From JADKIH01 sp031417555 (GTDB lineage: Bacteria; Bacteroidota; Bacteroidia; AKYH767-A; 2013-40CM-41-45), in NCBI GenBank assembly GCA_031417555.1, contig JANOVV010000066.1, positions 1 through 36,792 of the forward strand: a DNA stretch of 36,792 nucleotides. The letters are read 5' to 3'. How positions within the stretch are numbered: the first letter of the stretch is position 1; each line of letters begins with the position of its first letter. Below the pieces are notes generated by a model that saw nothing but the letters and a program-made list of their open reading frames with translations, did no database searches and was not told the origin of the DNA. The position numbers and the translations under genes are program-made. This document shows, in pieces, positions 7,605 to 15,503 of this stretch.

Positions 7605-7838
7605 TTATTTTCCCCATCTCTTTGTAGCTGCCTTCTTCGCAATCTCTTTGCGTTGAGAGGCTGTCAATTTTTCTGCTCTTGCTTTTCCACCCTTCAACCC
7701 ACCAAGCCTACCAAGTTCAACGGCTGCCGGATTCTTACCCTTATAAATATCCGGTTCCTGTTTCTGATTCGTAGCAAGATCGGTAATAAATTTTGCGAGT
7801 TCGTTGTTGTCGCGGGGTCTTTTTGGTTTCTTTGCCAT
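7605..7838 (-). CDS. Small basic protein at the cargo end of the transposon
   Basis: A 77-residue, very basic protein. The N-terminal half reads KRPRDNNELAKFITDLATNQ and the C-terminal half is a Gly/Ala/Lys-rich segment (AVELGRLGGLKGGKARAEKL) followed by a conserved RKEIAKKAATKRWGK-type tail. Similar small proteins are common in bacteria and usually annotated as hypothetical. Nucleic-acid binding is suggested only by composition. The start at 7838 is set by its homologue at 18942, which begins at the same MAKK; an in-frame start at 7871 would read through the promoter. It reads inward from the terminal repeat. Because it is in both transposons while the middle cargo differs, it is probably part of the element's own machinery. 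Confidence 0.82.
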   Translation of the reverse strand: MAKKPKRPRDNNELAKFITDLATNQKQEPDIYKGKNPAAVELGRLGGLKGGKARAEKLTASQRKEIAKKAATKRWGK

Positions 7839-7841
7839 GAA

Positions 7842-7872
7842 CAAAGGTAAACATAACCGCTCAAGCATCAAA
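7842..7872 (-). promoter_or_regulatory. Promoter of the small basic protein gene
   Basis: On the minus strand TTTG (complement of 7869-7872), 19 bases, TACCTTTG (complement of 7842-7849) is a consensus Bacteroidota promoter. The ATG follows only 3 bases after the -7 box, so the mRNA should be leaderless. The box begins 13 bases from the inverted repeat. Confidence 0.75.
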
Positions 7873-7885
7873 AAAAGTTATATTC

Positions 7886-7902
7886 CAAACTGACCCACTA
7901 CC
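7886..7902 (-). repeat. Transposon terminal inverted repeat, right
   Basis: CAAACTGACCCACTACC, exact inverse of 4464-4480. This is the cargo-side end of the element. Confidence 0.95.
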
Positions 7903-7910
7903 GACAATTT
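7903..7910. repeat. Target-site duplication, right copy
   Basis: GACAATTT, identical to 4456-4463 and directly outside the right inverted repeat. Confidence 0.93.
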
Positions 7911-7989
7911 TAAAAATAATTATTCCATAAAATTATTCTTACCTTGTTCCGAAAACATTTTAAATCGTAAATAATAATTAAATGTAATT

Positions 7990-8481
7990 ATGAAATTTAT
8001 ATTATTATATTTTATGATTCTAATCAATTTTAATGTTATTGCCCAAGATCTAATAATTAAAAGGAATGGCGATTCTTTAAAAGTGAATATAATAAAATCT
8101 TCACCAGATGCAGTTGAATTTACTTATCCAAATGAAACCGTAATTAATTCAGAATATAAAAATTCTTTGGATAAAATAATTTATGCAAGTGGTAGAATTG
8201 AAGTATGCAGCCGTGAAAAAAAACTTGCGGTAGTTAATGGAGAAGATGATTGGGAAAAAGTAGAACTTACAACAAATGCAGATGATGTTAAAGGATTGAC
8301 AAAACTTGGTGAAGTTACTGGTAAGTCGGGTTGGGGTGGTGCTGGTGCACAAGGATTAGGTGATAAAAATGCAAGAAAAGCAATAATGAAAAATGCGGCA
8401 AAAATGAAAGCTTCAATAGTATTATTGCAAGAAAAGGCTGCAACATGGGCTGTAAAACTTGTTGGAGTTGCTTATAAATGA
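7990..8481 (+). CDS. Secreted protein of unknown function
   Basis: A 163-residue protein with a signal peptide ending near residue 19 (NFNVIAQ, a typical Bacteroidota cleavage region). Residues 20-80 are a beta-rich part like those in other Bacteroidota secreted proteins (IIKRNGDSLKVNIIKSS). Residues 95-163 are a Gly/Ala/Lys-rich helical part (GWGGAGAQGLGDKNARKAIM) with no named family. It probably works in the periplasm or is surface exposed. The transposon inserted 79 bp upstream of its start and may have altered its expression. It converges with the zinc-binding gene after a 16-bp gap. Confidence 0.75.
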   Translation: MKFILLYFMILINFNVIAQDLIIKRNGDSLKVNIIKSSPDAVEFTYPNETVINSEYKNSLDKIIYASGRIEVCSREKKLAVVNGEDDWEKVELTTNADDVKGLTKLGEVTGKSGWGGAGAQGLGDKNARKAIMKNAAKMKASIVLLQEKAATWAVKLVGVAYK

Positions 8482-8497
8482 TTCTATTATTATATTT

Positions 8498-9310
8498 TTA
8501 ATATTTTTTAATAAATTTATCCGGATGCTTATCGAACACCTCTCCAAGCCCTGTAAATTGGAAAATGATAAACTTCCAAGTCTCAGGTTCGGCCAATTCA
8601 ATGAGTAATTCTCCATTTGTTTTTAATTGACATTCCGTCCATGTTGTTTGTAATTCATTTGTAGGTAAAAAACTATCATCAAGATTTATAGCCAATACAT
8701 AGTTACCTATTACACTATAAAATACATTTGTTCCATATACTAATTGTATAAATGGAATTATAAGCTCATTATTCCCCTTTTCAAAAATACGAGGCGCCGA
8801 AATATTAATTGAATACTCTGCTTGACTTCCCGCATTATTCGTATTTAACATTACTCTTAATCTTTCTCGTTGTTCAACAGAAAGTGAAAGCCCGCTTCCC
8901 ATCGATTTAGATATGCTTAATTTCCATAAAATACTTAGAACATATAGCTTAACTTTAGTATAGTCAAGATTGGTCATTCGCCTGAACAAATGAGATCGAC
9001 CTTGAATATCCTCAATCTTAATATTATATTTATTTGGTGGTGGATTTAAACCAAGAAATACTTCAGAAAAATAATTCTCATAAATGCCTAACTTCTTTTC
9101 ACATAATGAACAAAGTAAATATTCTTTGTGACCATCCCAATCAGGATTAGATATCACATTAACTGGATCAATATTATTAATAGTAATTTCATAAACCGAC
9201 TTTTTAAATTTCTTCTTGATCATCCGGTTCTTCTTGTAAAGATGACGGGGATAAATATGACTTTCAAGTAATTTCTCATTTCTAAGACAAAGAGCACAAA
9301 TACCATTCAT
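8498..9310 (-). CDS. HNH-like zinc-binding protein of unknown function
   Basis: A 270-residue cytoplasmic protein. The N-terminus has a CxxC (Cys5, Cys8) and His18 in the setting CALCLRNEKLLESHIYPRHL, and a second CxxC at Cys67/Cys70 (LLCSLCEKK). Together these form a treble-clef zinc site like that of HNH-type proteins. The rest (about 90-270) is mixed alpha/beta without a recognisable domain. Related bacterial proteins beginning with this Cys pair and a SHIxP motif are widespread accessory genes, sometimes close to restriction systems as here. A complete HNH catalytic motif is not evident, so nuclease activity should not be assumed. The gene is monocistronic. Confidence 0.72.
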   Translation of the reverse strand: MNGICALCLRNEKLLESHIYPRHLYKKNRMIKKKFKKSVYEITINNIDPVNVISNPDWDGHKEYLLCSLCEKKLGIYENYFSEVFLGLNPPPNKYNIKIEDIQGRSHLFRRMTNLDYTKVKLYVLSILWKLSISKSMGSGLSLSVEQRERLRVMLNTNNAGSQAEYSINISAPRIFEKGNNELIIPFIQLVYGTNVFYSVIGNYVLAINLDDSFLPTNELQTTWTECQLKTNGELLIELAEPETWKFIIFQFTGLGEVFDKHPDKFIKKY

Positions 9311-9914
9311 GTATGAAAGATACTAAAGCTTTTTATTTACCCGATGATTCTTCTAAACCGATATTTTACATTTAAGAGTAATATGATTAATTAGTATTAC
9401 TTTTTTATTCAGTCTGGATTACTGAATTGATATTAAAGTCAGATAAAAAACTACATGAAATATAAAAAGGATAAAATAAAATAAGATTTCAACTACATTC
9501 AAAACGCATCATTTAAATATTCATTTCCATTCAAATTATTTTGCCACATTTATGCATTAAAATCTGGACGTAAAAAAATATTTCAAAAAAATATCGTGTT
9601 TTTAGCTCATTTTCAAAGAAAAAAGAAAGAAAAAATCTGGTTTTCTTTAATCCAAATAAATTGATAAAAGTTGGATCCTGGATAAGGGTTTTTAATAAAA
9701 TCGAATAAGAAATATGGTCATTTTTTTTCAAAAAAATGGCACTTCTATTCGAGGGACATGAATAAAATTCCGGCTGACTGTGATAGCTTGTATAATCCAT
9801 CGAGATGATCATTGTAAGTTTCTAAGACAGGAACATTTGCAAGTTGTTTAGGTATTCAGGATCTAATCGATGTTCAAACACTCTATGAAGATACTAAATG
9901 CTTATTTTTGTGGG
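9311..9914. other. AT-rich intergenic region
   Basis: No convincing gene is found. A minus-strand open frame at 9531-9812 is Phe/Lys-rich low-complexity translation and was rejected. A small inverted repeat AGTAATA/TATTACT followed by T (9377-9406) resembles a weak terminator. TATTTTTG at 9903-9910 is a -7-like box directly before the ATG of the next gene. Confidence 0.5.
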
Positions 9915-10745
9915 ATGAATAAACAAGAACAAGCAACCACTATCAATGCTTTTAATAGGATGGTGGACGAGGTGGTAGAAGGTGAGGCAATTCCGCATCT
10001 TTCGAATAAAGGAACTTACAATCAGAAAGGGAAACAGTTATTATACTGGCAATCTAATTTGGCAGGAGCTTTAAGTCAGAATGGGTTGGGTGTATTTAAC
10101 AACTCTGATAACATCGATGACCTCGATAGTTTATCGGATTCTTTGCAAAATATAATCGGACAGATGTATATTTATAGGGAATTCATTAATGATCCAACTC
10201 ACGCTCCTGTTAGAGGCGGTAATAAGATTTTTTATAGCAAAAGATACAATGTAGCGGAAAGGGAGTTCGATATTTTGACGAGTTATGCTTATCAAACGTG
10301 GTATAACTATTGGGACAGAATAGGCGATATGATAGAATGTTTTTTTCCATTAGGAATAGGGGCAACTTGTATAGGATTTGATTCTGTGATGAAAAAGCTG
10401 CCGTTGGTAATAAGCTCAACGTTGAAGAATAGGGGGAGCTACCTTTGGCTCGATAGCTTCTATAAAACAGATTTTCTGACACTCAATAAATTGAGGATTG
10501 ATGTGGTTCACTACGTTGATACCACTACGAGCACGCGCAAAGAACACATGGCAAACATTACAGATTACAATATATTGAAACAGAAATTCAAGGATAAGAA
10601 GGGTCGAGCGGATGATCTCAAACATCAAGCACAATTAATGATTGACGGATGCTTCCATTCCTTGCAACTTCTAGATGACATGTTCGCGGAAAAAGGAATA
10701 ACGATTAACTCAACTCCGTTGAATGCGCCACCTGTTACTCCATAA
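9915..10745 (+). CDS. HEPN-like protein with an RxxxxH motif
   Basis: A 276-residue, mainly helical cytoplasmic protein. Near its C-terminus the sequence LRIDVVHYV (Arg194, His199) matches the R-x4-6-H catalytic motif of HEPN ribonucleases, and the surrounding long helices fit that fold (closest in style to Cthe_2314-like HEPN proteins). HEPN proteins often cleave RNA in toxin-antitoxin, abortive-infection and restriction settings. No partner antitoxin gene is next to it. It converges with hsdR across 45 bp, at the edge of the restriction operon. The start at 9915 is favoured because a TATTTTTG box ends 4 bases before it; in-frame ATGs at 9870 and 9885 are possible. The HEPN assignment rests on motif and secondary-structure pattern only. 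Confidence 0.65.
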   Translation: MNKQEQATTINAFNRMVDEVVEGEAIPHLSNKGTYNQKGKQLLYWQSNLAGALSQNGLGVFNNSDNIDDLDSLSDSLQNIIGQMYIYREFINDPTHAPVRGGNKIFYSKRYNVAEREFDILTSYAYQTWYNYWDRIGDMIECFFPLGIGATCIGFDSVMKKLPLVISSTLKNRGSYLWLDSFYKTDFLTLNKLRIDVVHYVDTTTSTRKEHMANITDYNILKQKFKDKKGRADDLKHQAQLMIDGCFHSLQLLDDMFAEKGITINSTPLNAPPVTP

Positions 10746-10790
10746 CTACAAAGGTAAAAACTAAAACTACTTAAATAGCTGAAATTCCTT

Positions 10791-13700
10791 TCACGCCATC
10801 ACCTCCCTATACCTCGCATCCGCCTGATCCATTATCTCATTCAATATTTCCTGCAGCTCATCCCCTACTATCTTATTCTTTAAAACTTTCTTCACAGCCA
10901 GAATTATCTGAGCCCTGGCGTCCGGTTTCTTAAACCAATCGATCTGTAAATTTTTCTTAATAGCAGTGGTAACTTCTCTTACTATTTCCTTTATGAGAGC
11001 GAAATCGGTAAGTGCTGTTTTATGACTGGCAAGAATTTCATAGAATGCTTCTTCTTCATCGGTTAATCCAAGAGTCTGTCTTCGCGAATCTTCTTCCTGC
11101 ATGTCGCGTGCTACTTCGCGAAGTTTTTCTAAGGCAATTAAACTGTCAAAGAAATGAGTGTGGTAATCATTGATTATCCGCTCAACTTCTGCTTTCAGTT
11201 TTTTATATTTGATCAGGTTCTTGTACTGCCGGACTTTTATTTCATTGTTAATGATTTGCCGGATCAACTCCAGCTTTATTTCAGTTCCGCTCTTCTGGAC
11301 TTTTGCTGATTCTAAAAAATCATCATTGATTATAGAAATATCAAACTTGGCTATACCGGCCATTTCAAAAACATCAACTACGGCTTCACTTTCGATGCTG
11401 CGGTGGATCAGATCTTTTATCTGTTCTTCCTTCTTCTTGATATTTGTTGTCGGATACTTTATTTTCCTAACTGCTGCACCTACATGCTGCCAGAAAATGA
11501 TATCAAGTGTAATCGCTTCAATTTGGTCATAGCTTTTCACAATCGGTGCAAGACCGGATAATTTTTTTTCGTTCAGAAGAAATAGTTTGCACGGGTCATC
11601 ATCCTTTACAATATGATTAACGGCACGCATCACCAATTTTAACTTATCCCCTTCTTTCATACCGCGCCATTTGGAATAATCTATTTCAGCGGGGAATTGA
11701 TTTTTAATGGCAGCAATCGTTTCTACTGTCATTTCAAATGCTTCATCTATATCTATTGCAACATCTCCTTGTCCGCCGCTACCTGTATATTTTTTTGTGG
11801 CATCTCGCAGACGATCACCAATTCCGATGTAGTCAACAATTAAACCGTTTGGCTTCTCTTTAAAAATTGTCGACACCCTGTTAATGCTTTGTATCAGGTT
11901 ATGCCCGGTCATTATCTTATCAACATATAACGTATGCAGGCAGGGATTGTCAAATCCTGTAAGCCACATATCGCGTACGATCACAATCTTCAGTGGGTCA
12001 TCCGGATTTTGGAATCGTTCCTTAACCGCTTCCATTGAATCCTTGGTTCGCACATGTTTATTCCAGGCCGGTGGATCTTTGGAAATATTGCTTGTCATAA
12101 CCACTGCTATTTCCGGACAACCCTCCAATTTAGTCAGAGCATCATACATCTTCACACAATTCCGGCGGCTCATGCAAACGATCATGGCCTTTCCTTCAAT
12201 GCTTGCTCCTTCTGTCGTACGCCTGATGTAATGCTGTAAAATATCTTTTGCAATTTCCTCTACCCTGCCATCCGCACCTGCTGCATCTTCAATAGCAGCC
12301 CACATTACTTTGTTTCTTTCATTGGTCGTTGAACCGCCCAGGATTTCTTCCGCTTCTTCTTCTATCAATTCATTTGCTAAATGAAGTTTGGCCAAACGAG
12401 GCTCGTAATAAATTGGCACAACAGCTTTATCAACCGTGGCTTGTTTTATATCGTATGTGTGAATGATTTCTCCAAACACCTGGACCGTGTCAGCATTCTT
12501 GGTATCAACCGGAGTTCCGGTAAAACCAATAAAACTTGCATTGGGTAATGCCCTGCGTAAATTGTGCGCAAATCCTTCTATCAATCCGTATTGAGTGCGG
12601 TGACATTCATCGGCAATAACAATTACATTATCGCGTGTGGAAAGTATTGGATGGGTTTCCTCTTTTCCATCCACTGTTTCTTTTAAGCGAAATTTCTCTA
12701 TCGTAGAAAAAATAATTCCCCCGCCTTCGCCTCTTAATAATTCCCGAAGTTCATCGGTGTTATCTGCTCGGTGCGGAATTCCAACCAAATCTTTTGCTTC
12801 TACAAAATCTCCGAACAACTGTTTATCCAGATCGTATCGATCTACCTGTACGACAATGGTCGGATTTTTAAGCTCGGGGATTTGTCTCAGGATGGCACTG
12901 TAAATTGCCATCGTAATACTCTTTCCTGAACGGGTAGTATGCCAGATGACGCCGATGCGACCATCACCGATTGGTTTGATAGCCGGTAAAGTATGAGCAA
13001 GGGCATATTGCACACCGAAAAACTGGTGATACTTAGCACCCTTCTTAATGAGCCTGCTTCCCTCCTGCGCATGAAAAATATAGAATCGGATATATTTTAA
13101 TAATCTATCCGGTGTAAGTAACCCATTAATAAGTGTTTCAAGTTCGAAATCCTGCTCGACGATTGTTTTTCCATCAACACTCTTCCACGCAGCAAACCAT
13201 TCCATGCTGCTGCTAAACATTCCGTGAAGTGTATTTTGTCCATCACTGATTACCGTAATTGCATTATTCTCGAAAACCTGAGGAATATCTTCTATATAAT
13301 GTTGTATTTGATTAAAGGCATTTTCAACAGTTGCATCAGTATCGAACAAATTTTTAAATTCAAAAAGAACAAGCGGAATTCCATTGACAAATAAAATTAA
13401 ATCCGGACGTCGGTTATTTTTCCCTTCAATGCTAAACTGGTTGACGGCAAGAAAATCATTATTGAATGGTTCATCATAATCCACACAATACAAATGCTCG
13501 AAATGTTCTTTGCCCGATTCATCTTTCCAGGCTATATCAATTCCTTTGCTGAGCTTGATATGAAAATCTCGATTACGATGATGCAAATCTCCACCGACGT
13601 TGTAAAGAAATTGCTGTAGTGCTTCCCGCAATGTTTTTTCCGGTAAATGAGAATATTTTTTTCTAAGAAATTTCTCAAGTAAATCCTCAAGCACAACTTT

Positions 13701-13808
13701 TTTCAATGAGCGATGAACTTCTGCACCTTCCATATAACGCCAATCCGCCTGCTTCAGCCAGTCAATGGCTGCAAGTTCGATGTCGCTTTCTACGAGGTAG
13801 TTGTTCAT
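10791..13808 (-). CDS. hsdR: Type I restriction enzyme, R subunit
   Basis: A 1005-residue motor and nuclease subunit that translocates DNA and cuts unmodified DNA in complex with HsdM and HsdS. The N-terminal PD-(D/E)xK nuclease has Asp136 (RRPDLILF) and Glu150-x-Lys152 (FEFKN). The SF2 motor has Walker A TTRSGKS (291-297), motif II DECH (400-403), FTGTP (429-433) and a motif VI region QSINRVST. A DUF3387-like helical C-terminus starts near residue 650. Compared with the usual GSGKS, DEAH and QAIARVNR, the motor motifs carry substitutions (Gly to Arg, Ala to Cys, loss of the last Arg) that may be lineage-specific or harmful. It starts directly after the hsdS stop codon (TAA then ATG), so expression is coupled, and it is last in the operon. 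Confidence 0.93.
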   Translation of the reverse strand: MNNYLVESDIELAAIDWLKQADWRYMEGAEVHRSLKKVVLEDLLEKFLRKKYSHLPEKTLREALQQFLYNVGGDLHHRNRDFHIKLSKGIDIAWKDESGKEHFEHLYCVDYDEPFNNDFLAVNQFSIEGKNNRRPDLILFVNGIPLVLFEFKNLFDTDATVENAFNQIQHYIEDIPQVFENNAITVISDGQNTLHGMFSSSMEWFAAWKSVDGKTIVEQDFELETLINGLLTPDRLLKYIRFYIFHAQEGSRLIKKGAKYHQFFGVQYALAHTLPAIKPIGDGRIGVIWHTTRSGKSITMAIYSAILRQIPELKNPTIVVQVDRYDLDKQLFGDFVEAKDLVGIPHRADNTDELRELLRGEGGGIIFSTIEKFRLKETVDGKEETHPILSTRDNVIVIADECHRTQYGLIEGFAHNLRRALPNASFIGFTGTPVDTKNADTVQVFGEIIHTYDIKQATVDKAVVPIYYEPRLAKLHLANELIEEEAEEILGGSTTNERNKVMWAAIEDAAGADGRVEEIAKDILQHYIRRTTEGASIEGKAMIVCMSRRNCVKMYDALTKLEGCPEIAVVMTSNISKDPPAWNKHVRTKDSMEAVKERFQNPDDPLKIVIVRDMWLTGFDNPCLHTLYVDKIMTGHNLIQSINRVSTIFKEKPNGLIVDYIGIGDRLRDATKKYTGSGGQGDVAIDIDEAFEMTVETIAAIKNQFPAEIDYSKWRGMKEGDKLKLVMRAVNHIVKDDDPCKLFLLNEKKLSGLAPIVKSYDQIEAITLDIIFWQHVGAAVRKIKYPTTNIKKKEEQIKDLIHRSIESEAVVDVFEMAGIAKFDISIINDDFLESAKVQKSGTEIKLELIRQIINNEIKVRQYKNLIKYKKLKAEVERIINDYHTHFFDSLIALEKLREVARDMQEEDSRRQTLGLTDEEEAFYEILASHKTALTDFALIKEIVREVTTAIKKNLQIDWFKKPDARAQIILAVKKVLKNKIVGDELQEILNEIMDQADARYREVMA

Positions 13809-15029
13809 TTAGGCGGTGGCTGGTACTTGTTCGACATTTACTTCTCCGGACATGAGTTTTGGGAGAAGGGTATCACGAAGATTAATCAAATTATAAATCT
13901 CTATTTCATTTTGATTTTTCTTACTCAATAAGGATTCCAATAGTAAACAGAATTTATTTTGGGTTTCAAGAGATGGCTTTAATAAAGGATAATCAAGTAA
14001 ATAATTAATTTGCATGTTAGGCCTTGTTGAACTATCTCCAGAAGCCCTATCGATGTAAATACTATAATTATCTGATTGCATCGCTTGATATACATATAAA
14101 GGATTAAAATCTTCATTCATCCTGATTCGAATTAAGCCATTATTGAAAACTGCACTAAGGTCTTCGGGAATAATGGCATTTATTCCAAGTATTGCAGTTC
14201 GAGTTACAATAATGTCATTTTTCCGTAATCTAAAATTTTCAAAAACACTATTTGTTACTTCACAAAATCCCCATTCTTGATATGGCCTTTTATTTGCTAA
14301 GTCTCCAACTCTTGCACATCTCCACTCAGTTTCATAATCAACAATCGGTGCTCTTTTTATTGCATCCCCTCCAGTATTTGCTTTCTTTATAGCATCTTTT
14401 AACTTTCCCATTCTCCACCCCTCCGGCAAATTCTCCGAATCCACATCCTCCACAAAATACTTCTTAAAAAGTGCCTGCGCCATTTGTTCGAGGGTATGGT
14501 TCATCTGGCGGTTGAGTTCGATTTTATCATCCCAACATCTTGCAATGCTTAGAATCCCTTCTTGTTCTTTTAAAGAAGGTAATTCTACTTCTAAATTTTG
14601 TAGCTGATTCGTATCGAACTTACCTGCTCCAATTCCTGTTGATTCCAATTTCGTATTCAATAAATCTTTATTACCTATTAACCAATACAAAAGATAATAT
14701 GGATGTATAATAGATTTATCGGCTTCGATAGATTTAATATCTTGATTAAAGGCAACAGGAGATTCAACTATTGAAATTGGAATATCATTATACAATCCGC
14801 TTCCTCTTACCAACAATAAAATTGAATCTATTTTAGCTAATCGAGAGCCTTTCTCTAAACCTTCTTGAGTAATTAATATTTCTGAATTTGATATTTTTCT
14901 TGTCGTTAAAGTTTTAGCACTTATCCATGGAATAGTTCCATTCCAGTATTTTTTATCCATCTTTGGGGGTGTGCCGCCGGATCGCCATGTTGTAATATCT
15001 CCCAGATTAAATCTATTCCAATGACTCAT
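13809..15029 (-). CDS. hsdS: Type I restriction enzyme, specificity subunit
   Basis: A 406-residue DNA-recognition subunit. It has the standard plan: target-recognition domain 1 (about 1-150, with GGTPP and IPWISAKTL), conserved helix 1 (about 150-200, LPSLKEQEGILSIARCWDDK and the following coiled coil), target-recognition domain 2 (about 205-350) and conserved helix 2 (about 355-395, ending LRDTLLPKLMSGEV). Two different target domains predict a bipartite recognition sequence that cannot be read from the protein. It sits between a small unknown gene (5-bp gap) and hsdR (no gap). No truncation or inverted duplicate hsdS is nearby, so there is no sign of phase-variable switching. Confidence 0.93.
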   Translation of the reverse strand: MSHWNRFNLGDITTWRSGGTPPKMDKKYWNGTIPWISAKTLTTRKISNSEILITQEGLEKGSRLAKIDSILLLVRGSGLYNDIPISIVESPVAFNQDIKSIEADKSIIHPYYLLYWLIGNKDLLNTKLESTGIGAGKFDTNQLQNLEVELPSLKEQEGILSIARCWDDKIELNRQMNHTLEQMAQALFKKYFVEDVDSENLPEGWRMGKLKDAIKKANTGGDAIKRAPIVDYETEWRCARVGDLANKRPYQEWGFCEVTNSVFENFRLRKNDIIVTRTAILGINAIIPEDLSAVFNNGLIRIRMNEDFNPLYVYQAMQSDNYSIYIDRASGDSSTRPNMQINYLLDYPLLKPSLETQNKFCLLLESLLSKKNQNEIEIYNLINLRDTLLPKLMSGEVNVEQVPATA

Positions 15030-15034
15030 AAGAA

Positions 15035-15469
15035 TTATAGATTTATAGGTGGGAAAATAAATTGTTGTTTTTCCTCATTAGTTAATTCAGAAACTTTTAT
15101 TGGAATACCTTTTTGATAAAAGCTAGGAATGATCAAGTCTCCAAATACTTCATTTGAACTTATAAACCAAGAAATTCCAGGTTTCAATATAATTAGATCC
15201 TTTATGGATTGATCTGCCTTTAATTTAGAAAACTCATTGATGTAATTTGTTAATTCTAATCTTGAGTTACATTTTATTGAAGTAATATCATTTGATTTGG
15301 ATTTTGATAATTCGAAATCTGGTTCATTTTTAAGTGATTCGTATAGTGAATCTATTGTTGAGCTATATATCGATGAATCAAAAGATTGTTGCGATGCTAA
15401 TTCATCAATAAATATTGTTTCACAAGGTTTTTTAGCGTATTTAAATTTTAAGTGAGTTATTTTATACAT
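15035..15469 (-). CDS. Unknown small protein inside the restriction operon
   Basis: A 144-residue acidic/basic mixed protein without signal peptide, membrane segment or known motif. It lies between the DUF1016 nuclease gene (34-bp gap) and hsdS (5-bp gap) on the operon strand, so it is almost certainly co-transcribed. Its low-complexity Ser/Lys centre and Ile/Phe-rich end give no functional clue. Such inserts are common in type I loci and can be accessory defence or regulatory genes; here that is inference from position. Confidence 0.68.
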   Translation of the reverse strand: MYKITHLKFKYAKKPCETIFIDELASQQSFDSSIYSSTIDSLYESLKNEPDFELSKSKSNDITSIKCNSRLELTNYINEFSKLKADQSIKDLIILKPGISWFISSNEVFGDLIIPSFYQKGIPIKVSELTNEEKQQFIFPPINL

Positions 15470-15503
15470 TTTTAAATTAGTTTTTACAAAAGTCTTTATT
15501 TAG

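Larger units (their letters stand above)
4464..7902. mobile_element. IS1-family transposon with cargo genes (3,439 bp, complete)
   Basis: The ends are 17-bp perfect inverted repeats, GGTAGTGGGTCAGTTTG at 4464-4480 and its complement at 7886-7902. They are flanked by the 8-bp duplication GACAATTT. The ends fit the IS1-family pattern GGnnnTG. Contents from left to right: a small gene (-), an IS1-type transposase (-), two tRNA-like genes (-), a small wHTH-like gene (-), a RhuM-family gene (+) and a small basic protein gene (-). Ordinary IS1 elements are about 0.7-1.2 kb, so most of this element is passenger DNA. The perfect repeats and intact duplication indicate a recent insertion, into the 128-bp gap between the lipoprotein gene and the secreted-protein gene at 7990. 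Confidence 0.93.

Noticed and set aside
9531..9812. Minus-strand open frame of 93 codons in the intergenic region
   Set aside because: Phe/Lys-rich low complexity, no promoter or homologous neighbour; better explained by A/T runs.
13809..15029. Phase-variable hsdS shuffling
   Set aside because: There is a single hsdS with no inverted partial copies or recombinase gene nearby.
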